Source: Demequina sp. NBRC 110053
GTDB lineage: Bacteria; Actinomycetota; Actinomycetes; Actinomycetales; Demequinaceae
Reading direction: 5' to 3'
Assembly (NCBI RefSeq): GCF_002090095.1
Contig: NZ_BBRJ01000002.1
Coordinates: forward strand, 1,674,817 to 1,738,816
DNA: 64,000 bases
Shown here: in pieces, positions 58,921-64,000 of the stretch
Position numbering within the stretch: position 1 is the stretch's first letter
How the letters are laid out: each line of letters opens with the position of its first letter
The notes under the pieces: model-generated
Database searches by the model: none
Seen by the model: the letters and a program-made list of their open reading frames with translations, nothing else
What the model was told of the DNA's origin: nothing
Position numbers and translations under genes: made by a program

Positions 58921-60546
58921 ATGCCGCCATCACGACCGTCCACGGACATCGACCTGCAGACTGCGCGGACCTCGCCGTTGCATCACGTGTGGAGCGAATG
59001 CGTGGGCGCGGGCCGCGCCAACGAGGGCCTGCGCGCAGACTGGCAGCGTCAGCTCTCCCAGGCGGTCGAGCGCATCGGCTTCAGGTACATCCGCTTCCAC
59101 GGGCTCTTCCACGACGACATGTTCGTGCACCGCGCGACCTACGGAAGCGGGTTCGGACCCGATGCCACGCTGGCTGAGCCGGTGCACACCTTCGGCTACG
59201 TCGACTCGCTGTTCGATGCGCTGCTCGAGATGGGCATCAAGCCCTTCGTGGAGCTGGGATTCATGCCGAGCGGTCTCGCGACGCAGCACCGCACCGTCTT
59301 CTGGTGGGGCGCTCACTGCTCGCCTCCCCGCGACATGTCGGGGTGGGTGTCGCTCGTCGAGGCCACGGTGCGCCACTGGATCGAGCGCTACGGCATCGAC
59401 GAGGTGCGGACGTGGCGATTCGAGATCTGGAACGAGCCCAATCTCACGCCGCACTTCTGGACGGGCACTCGCTCGGAGTACTTCGAGCTCTACGAGCACA
59501 CGGCCCGTGCCCTCAAGGCCATCGATGGGGCACTGATGGTGGGCGGACCGTCCACGTCCGTGTTCGTCCCGGACGACCGCTACGCAGGGGAGACGGAGGA
59601 TCGCACCGTCGAGGCCGCCACAGCCCGAGCCGCCGACCCTGACACGCTCGACTGGCGGCCCGTGTGGATCCGGGAGCTGCTCGACTATTGCGCCGAGCGG
59701 GACCTGCCGGTCGACTTCGTCTCCACGCACCTGTATCCCACGGACTTCGCCTTCGCCGCCGATGACGAGCTGGTTCCCATCACCCGGCACGCCGACGCGA
59801 CGCGCGAGGACCTGCTGCAGCTGCGCGAGGTCCTCGACGCCTCCGAGTACGCTGGGGCCGAGATCCACATCTCCGAGTGGTCCAGCTCGCCATCGAGTCG
59901 CGACCGCATCCACGACACCGTCTTCGGGGCCACGTACATCACGCGCGCCTACCTGCGCTGCGCGGGCCTGGCCGACTCGATCTCCTACTGGACCTTCACC
60001 GACATCTTCGAGGAGGGCGGTGCGGGAATCGGCCCGTTCCACGGCGGCTTCGGGATGGTGAACGAGCGCGGCATCCGCAAGCCCACGTTCCACGCCTTCG
60101 AGATGCTGTCGCGCCTGGGCGACGAGCTGGTGCACGGGTGGGAGCACGGCGTCGTGACGCGTTCGAGCGCCACGGGGGTCATGTCAGCGGTGCTCGTCAA
60201 CTATCCCACCGACATGGCGGGCGCGTCAGTGGCCGCCTGCGACTCGTATGCGGAGGCGGCTCGGCTCGAGGCCAAGGGACCGCCGCTCGACATCGACCTG
60301 CGGATCGGCGGCCTCGAGCCGGGATCGTCGTACGAGCTCGTGCGGCTCGACCTGGACCACGGCAACCCGGCGCGCGCCTGGCATGCGATGGGAGAGCCGA
60401 TCAACCTCACCCGCGAGCAGGAGCGGGAGCTGCGCCGCGAGGCCGATGCGCTCGCACGCGAGTCGCTCGAGGTGTCGCCCGATGGTGTGCTCACCCTCTC
60501 GTTCACACTGCCGCCGTGGGCGGTGCTGGGGATCTCCCGAAGCTAG
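58921..60546 (+). CDS. Glycoside hydrolase family 39 (beta-xylosidase-like)
   Basis: 541 residues with the GH39 (clan A) layout: an N-terminal (beta/alpha)8 barrel beginning H-H-V-W-S-E-C-V-G-A-G-R-A-N-E-G, the acid/base E172 in I-W-N-E-P-N-L, the nucleophile E319 in I-H-I-S-E-W-S-S-S, Y-W-T-F-T-D-I-F-E-E, and a C-terminal beta domain (S-Y-E-L-V-R-L-D). Family members release xylose from xylo-oligosaccharides. No signal peptide is visible, so it probably acts inside the cell on imported oligosaccharides. The ribosome site is weak. Convergent with the GH5 gene. Confidence 0.9.
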   Translation: MPPSRPSTDIDLQTARTSPLHHVWSECVGAGRANEGLRADWQRQLSQAVERIGFRYIRFHGLFHDDMFVHRATYGSGFGPDATLAEPVHTFGYVDSLFDALLEMGIKPFVELGFMPSGLATQHRTVFWWGAHCSPPRDMSGWVSLVEATVRHWIERYGIDEVRTWRFEIWNEPNLTPHFWTGTRSEYFELYEHTARALKAIDGALMVGGPSTSVFVPDDRYAGETEDRTVEAATARAADPDTLDWRPVWIRELLDYCAERDLPVDFVSTHLYPTDFAFAADDELVPITRHADATREDLLQLREVLDASEYAGAEIHISEWSSSPSSRDRIHDTVFGATYITRAYLRCAGLADSISYWTFTDIFEEGGAGIGPFHGGFGMVNERGIRKPTFHAFEMLSRLGDELVHGWEHGVVTRSSATGVMSAVLVNYPTDMAGASVAACDSYAEAARLEAKGPPLDIDLRIGGLEPGSSYELVRLDLDHGNPARAWHAMGEPINLTREQERELRREADALARESLEVSPDGVLTLSFTLPPWAVLGISRS

Positions 60547-60607
60547 ATCGCGGCGCCGTCACCCAGCCGAGCGGTGGCCTCGGCCTGGGCCGGCCGCCCC
60601 TTTCGAC

Positions 60608-62002
60608 TCATCGCTCCGAGTCCTGCTGGAGGATCCGTGCGAGCCGCGTCCTGACCTGGCAGCGCTCCAGCGAGAAGTCCTGCGCCAGCGACTCGGCCTC
60701 GTCCGGCGTGACTCCCGCGAAGGCGCGAGCGAACTCGTCCACCATCGCCTCGGCGAGCATGACGTGACGCACATGGCCGTGGATCCAGCGCTTGGCGCCC
60801 CACGGATAGGGCGCGAATTCGGGGAACTCGCGCTCGAACAGGTCCTCGATCGGGTCGAGCACGTCGCGCACCTGCGCGTCGGTGGAGCCCCAGGAGTCCA
60901 CGCCCAGCCGGGCCTTCTTCTCGAGGACAGGCCGGATGCGAGTGAGATAGCCGGAATCCGGTCGGGCCGACACGAGGCCCTGCAGGCCGATGTCCTTGTA
61001 CGTCCAGAGCGCCCAGCTCGCCTCGTGACGACGGTAGATCCCGAGCTGGTCCTCGAGAAGCTGGAAGCGCTCATCGTCCCGCCGGGCGTCGCCCGTGTAG
61101 ACGGGGCCGAACTCGCCCACCCAGATGGGCGTTCCGGTCTCGCGCATGTACGCCGTGCGAGTGAGGAAGGTCTGCTCGACCACGTCGCGGTCGACGTGCT
61201 GGCCGCGGCTGGTGCCAGGGTAGGGCCCGCCATCGACGAACCCGGGAAGGGCGTAGTCGTGAGCGGTGTAGACGCAGTTGGGGAGCGGGTCGCCCAGCTG
61301 GTCGAACTGGGTCGAGTAGCGGTTGCCGTCGAGGAACAGGATGTGGTCGGGATCCACGGACCTGATGGCCGCCTCGAGCCGCCGGTAGAACGGGCCGATG
61401 CTGTCGCCGTGGGCGTCCGCGGGCTCGTTGATGGGGTTGTAGCCCGCGACCCACGCGTTGCCGCGATAGTGTTCGGCGATCTGCTCCCACAGGTGGACGA
61501 CGCGGTCCTGGAACTGTCGCTGACTCCAGAAATGCGCCCACTGCGTGGGGTTGTCGCTGTGCCAGTGCTGGTTCTGCGAGCCCGGGACGGCGTGCAGGTC
61601 GAGGATCGTGTAGATGCCGTGCCGTCCGCACGCATCGACCACCCGATCCAGCAGCTCGAACCCTTCGCGCTTGATCTCGAACGGTGCGCTGTCGTCCTCG
61701 AAGTGCCGGTAGTTGAAGGGCACCCTGAGCGAGTTGAGTCCCAGCGATGCCATGAGCGCCGCGTCGTCGTCCGTGAAGAAGTCGTGGAGGAAGCGGTCGA
61801 AGAAGCGGCGGTACCCCTCGTCGCCCAAGGTCCGGTGCAGGGCGCGCCGCTGCTGCGACTCGCTCCCCGCGTACCCGCTGATGAAGTTCTCCATGTTCAT
61901 CCAGCCGCCCAGGCCGAAGCCGCGCAGGATCACCGTCTCATCCCCGGAGACGATGCGCGTGCCGTTGACGCGCAGGATCGCCGGGGTCGCGACGGCGGTC
62001 AT
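60608..62002 (-). CDS. Glycoside hydrolase family 5 enzyme (cellulase-like)
   Basis: 464 residues, GH5 fold: R-G-F-G-L-G-G-W-M near the N-terminus, L-G-L-N-S-L-R-V-P-F-N-Y, H-A-V-P-G-S-Q-N, the acid/base E193 in Y-N-P-I-N-E-P and the nucleophile E297 in W-V-G-E-F-G-P. GH5 covers endo- and exo-glucanases, mannanases and others; the exact activity is not readable. No signal peptide, so an intracellular oligosaccharide-degrading role is likely. The ATG at 62002 overlaps the GH51 stop by four bases, indicating co-translation. Confidence 0.88.
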   Translation of the reverse strand: MTAVATPAILRVNGTRIVSGDETVILRGFGLGGWMNMENFISGYAGSESQQRRALHRTLGDEGYRRFFDRFLHDFFTDDDAALMASLGLNSLRVPFNYRHFEDDSAPFEIKREGFELLDRVVDACGRHGIYTILDLHAVPGSQNQHWHSDNPTQWAHFWSQRQFQDRVVHLWEQIAEHYRGNAWVAGYNPINEPADAHGDSIGPFYRRLEAAIRSVDPDHILFLDGNRYSTQFDQLGDPLPNCVYTAHDYALPGFVDGGPYPGTSRGQHVDRDVVEQTFLTRTAYMRETGTPIWVGEFGPVYTGDARRDDERFQLLEDQLGIYRRHEASWALWTYKDIGLQGLVSARPDSGYLTRIRPVLEKKARLGVDSWGSTDAQVRDVLDPIEDLFEREFPEFAPYPWGAKRWIHGHVRHVMLAEAMVDEFARAFAGVTPDEAESLAQDFSLERCQVRTRLARILQQDSER

Positions 62003-63525
62003 CGGGCCTGCTCCGACCGCAGCGTGATGACGGTCCACGACACCGGCGGGAGCGTGACGGAGGCGGTGCCGTCCTGGATCGTCACCGTCTCGTTCGTGAC
62101 GAGTCCCACGCGCTCGGGGTCGTCCTTGGTGTTCCTGGCGTGCACGTCGTCGTCGGCGAGAGTATGCGCCTCGTGCACCGAGACGGCGCCGAGCATGCGC
62201 GTGTCGATCTCGAGCGCGGCCTCGGTGGTCTCGCTGCGGTTGACGAGGAAGACCGCCGTACCGCCCGAGGCGCGGTCGTGCGTCGCCACGGCGTCGACCA
62301 GCGGCACCTCACCGTGCAGGGCGGTGCTGTAGGTGGGGCACTCGAGGCGGAGCTCGAGCGCCTCGCCGCGGGCCAGTCGTGACGTGACGGCGAACGGGAA
62401 GAACGTGGTCTGTCGCCAGGCGTGGGAGCCCGGCTCCGTCATGATCGGGGCGATCACGTTCACCAGCTGGGCGAGGCTCGCCGAGGTCACCCGGTCCGCG
62501 TGACGGATCAGCGAGATCAGCAGGTTGCCAAACACCACCGCGTCCATGACGGAGTACGAGTCCTCGAGGATTCGCGGTGCGACGGGCCAGGACTGGGGGT
62601 CGGTGATGCGGTCCACCTCGTTGTAGCGCGACTGGTACCACACGTTCCACTCGTCGAACGAGATCTGCATGGTCTTGTCGCTGCCGCGGACGGCCTTGAC
62701 GTGATCGGCGGTCGCGACGACGGAGTCGATGAAGCGGTCCATCTCGACCGCCGAGGCCAGGAAGCTGCCGAAGTCATCGCCCTTGGGCTCGTAGTAGGCG
62801 TGGCACGAGATGAAGTCGACGTCGTCGTACGTCTCCTCGAGGACCTCCCGCTCCCACGTGCCGAACGTGGGCATCTGTGCGCTCGAGCTGCCGCACGCCA
62901 CCAGCTCGAGGTCGGGGTCGATCTGGCGCATCGCGCGCGCCGTCTTGGACGCCAGTCGTCCGTAGTCCTGCGCCGTGCCGTGGCCCAGCTGCCAGGGGCC
63001 GTCCATCTCGTTGCCCAGGCACCACATGCGGATTCCGTGCGGCTGTGCGGTGCCGTTCGCGACACGGGCATCCGCGAGCGTGGTGCCGCCCGCGATGTTC
63101 GCGTACTCGAGGACGTCGAGCGCCTCCTGCACGCCGCGGGTCCCGAGGTTCACGGCGTAGACCAGCTCGGAGCCCACCTTGCGCAGCCACGTGGCGAACT
63201 CGTCGAGACCCACCTCGTTGGTCTCCGTCGAGTGCCAGGCGAGGTCGAGCCGGCGCGGCCTCGCCTCGCGCGGTCCCACCCCGTCCTCCCATCGGTAGCC
63301 GGACACGAAGTTGCCGCCCGGGTAGCGCACCGCCGTCACGCCCAGCTCTCGCACGAGCTCGATCACGTCGGAGCGGAAGCCGTCCTCGTCGGCCGTGGGG
63401 TGGGCCGGCTCGTAGATGCCGTCGTAGATGCCGCGACCGAGGTGCTCGAGGAACGAGCCGAACAGGCGGCGGTCGATCGTGCCGACGGCGAAGTGGGGGT
63501 CAACGGTCAGGTGTGCGCGAATCAT
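61999..63525 (-). CDS. Alpha-L-arabinofuranosidase, family GH51
   Basis: 508 residues. Removes arabinofuranosyl side chains from arabinoxylan fragments. The GH51 pattern is clear: R-L-F-G-S-F-L-E-H-L-G-R-G-I-Y-D-G-I-Y, V-R-Y-P-G-G-N-F-V-S-G-Y-R-W, acid/base E173 in C-L-G-N-E-M-D-G-P-W-Q and nucleophile E292 in S-F-D-E-W-N-V-W-Y, then the C-terminal beta domain. No export signal, as usual for intracellular GH51 enzymes. GAGGA precedes the ATG. A LacI-type operator lies 27-38 bases upstream, between it and the permease gene. Confidence 0.95.
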   Translation of the reverse strand: MIRAHLTVDPHFAVGTIDRRLFGSFLEHLGRGIYDGIYEPAHPTADEDGFRSDVIELVRELGVTAVRYPGGNFVSGYRWEDGVGPREARPRRLDLAWHSTETNEVGLDEFATWLRKVGSELVYAVNLGTRGVQEALDVLEYANIAGGTTLADARVANGTAQPHGIRMWCLGNEMDGPWQLGHGTAQDYGRLASKTARAMRQIDPDLELVACGSSSAQMPTFGTWEREVLEETYDDVDFISCHAYYEPKGDDFGSFLASAVEMDRFIDSVVATADHVKAVRGSDKTMQISFDEWNVWYQSRYNEVDRITDPQSWPVAPRILEDSYSVMDAVVFGNLLISLIRHADRVTSASLAQLVNVIAPIMTEPGSHAWRQTTFFPFAVTSRLARGEALELRLECPTYSTALHGEVPLVDAVATHDRASGGTAVFLVNRSETTEAALEIDTRMLGAVSVHEAHTLADDDVHARNTKDDPERVGLVTNETVTIQDGTASVTLPPVSWTVITLRSEQAR

Positions 63526-63551
63526 GGTCCTCAGGTTCCTAGGTGTCGTTG

Positions 63552-63563
63552 GAAAACGTTATC
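63552..63563. promoter_or_regulatory. LacI-type operator
   Basis: GAAAACGTTATC, a palindrome with one mismatch around the central CG typical of LacI-family sites, in the gap between the permease stop and the GH51 start. Likely represses GH51-GH5 when the inducing sugar is absent. The regulator gene is not in the window. Confidence 0.55.
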
Positions 63564-63604
63564 GTCGCCGCGACCCGGCGGCGGCCGGCCCCGTGTCGGC
63601 ATGT

Positions 63605-64000
63605 CTACTTCAGGCTTCCGATCGACAGCCCGCCGCGCCAGTAGCGCTGCAGGCTGAGGAAGGCGATGATCAGCGGGATCACCGAGATGAGCGCTCCCAT
63701 GATGATGATGCTCCACAGGGACGTGCCGCCCGCGTTGTTCGCCGACGCGATGCCCTGCCACTGGCCGATGCCCACGGTCACCGGGTACAGCGTGTTGTCC
63801 GAGAGCATCGCGAGCGGGAGGAAGTAGTTGTTCCACGACGCGACGACCGACAGCAGCAGCACCGTCACCATGGCCGGTCGCAGCAGCGGCAGCGCCACCT
63901 GGAGGAAGGCACGGAACTCGCCCGCCCCATCCACGCGCGCCGCATCGATGAGCTCGTCGGGGACCGCGTCACGCGAGTAGACGTGCATGAGATAGACGCC
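63605..64000 (-). CDS. Carbohydrate ABC transporter permease (MalG type), N-terminus off the window
   Basis: The last ~131 residues of a CUT1-type permease. The EAA loop is visible (Y-S-R-D-A-V-P-D-E-L-I-D-A-A-R-V-D-G-A-G-E), followed by the helices L-L-R-P-A-M-V-T-V-L-L-L-S-V-V-A-S-W-N-N-Y and I-I-M-G-A-L-I-S-V-I-P-L-I-I-A-F, and the typical C-terminus L-Q-R-Y-W-R-G-G-L-S-I-G-S-L-K. It would import the oligosaccharides degraded by the three hydrolases. The gene runs past base 64000, where the other transporter genes are expected. Confidence 0.92.
   Translation of the reverse strand, partial: GVYLMHVYSRDAVPDELIDAARVDGAGEFRAFLQVALPLLRPAMVTVLLLSVVASWNNYFLPLAMLSDNTLYPVTVGIGQWQGIASANNAGGTSLWSIIIMGALISVIPLIIAFLSLQRYWRGGLSIGSLK

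Overview
The window is a high-GC actinobacterial chromosome segment. Its GC-rich third codon positions, many GTG starts, four-base ATGA/GTGA gene overlaps, and actinobacterial signature genes (DUF3117 protein, VanW-type protein, SigE/RseA/HtrA/TatB block, LpdA-type flavoprotein, AccA3-type carboxylase) point to Actinomycetota. The LAXTG-anchored surface protein and glycoside hydrolase cluster fit Micrococcales such as Demequina or Cellulomonas relatives, but the species cannot be fixed from the sequence. No rRNA, tRNA, CRISPR, phage or insertion sequence was found.

Layout. 1-379: start of an SRPBCC protein (minus strand, cut by the window edge). 832-7737: a 2301-residue secreted surface protein with sixteen 85-residue Ig-like units in exact 255-bp register and a C-terminal LASTG sorting signal. 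7869-15780: typA, a small membrane protein, a VanW-family protein, a 7Fe ferredoxin, dapC and citrate synthase. 15795-18854: a secreted lysozyme-like protein and dapD on the minus strand, then dapE on the plus strand; with dapC these give three lysine/diaminopimelate steps. 18919-24088: LOG protein, DUF3117 protein, O-methyltransferase, then the envelope-stress block sigE-rseA-htrA-tatB with a recognisable ECF promoter. 24213-27540: trpS, a BrkB/YihY membrane protein and a DUF4190 protein, closed by a strong terminator. 27626-31029: sdhCDAB (minus). 31088-32170: mannose-1-phosphate guanylyltransferase.

32392-45901 is largely a nucleoside uptake and salvage region: a BMP-type lipoprotein, an ABC ATPase with two permeases, cytidine deaminase, thymidine phosphorylase, a cysteine-peptidase-like protein, adenosine deaminase, deoxyribose-phosphate aldolase, and a full plus a half aldehyde dehydrogenase. 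Further on are purine nucleoside phosphorylase and a phosphohexomutase (48434-50955). Together they import nucleosides, release bases and pentose phosphates, and feed central metabolism. Inserted at 41972-42341 is a Gdx/SugE-type SMR exporter preceded by what reads as a guanidine-III (ykkC-III) riboswitch. A UvrA2-like ATPase lies at 46001-48361.

51073-57211 holds an LpdA-like flavoprotein, a membrane protein whose endonuclease/phosphatase-like domain has lost its catalytic motifs, a biotin carboxylase/BCCP subunit and maf. 57637-64000 holds glycerate kinase and a hemicellulose block: GH39, GH5, GH51 and a sugar ABC permease running off the end, with a LacI-type operator between permease and GH51.

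Many genes carry a TANNNT hexamer 6-7 bases before the start codon and no Shine-Dalgarno sequence, which suggests leaderless transcripts. The most informative observations are the riboswitch-exporter pair, the 255-bp repeat adhesin, the pseudo-enzyme membrane protein, the half aldehyde dehydrogenase, and a pair of 17-bp palindromes 53 bp apart upstream of the carboxylase gene.
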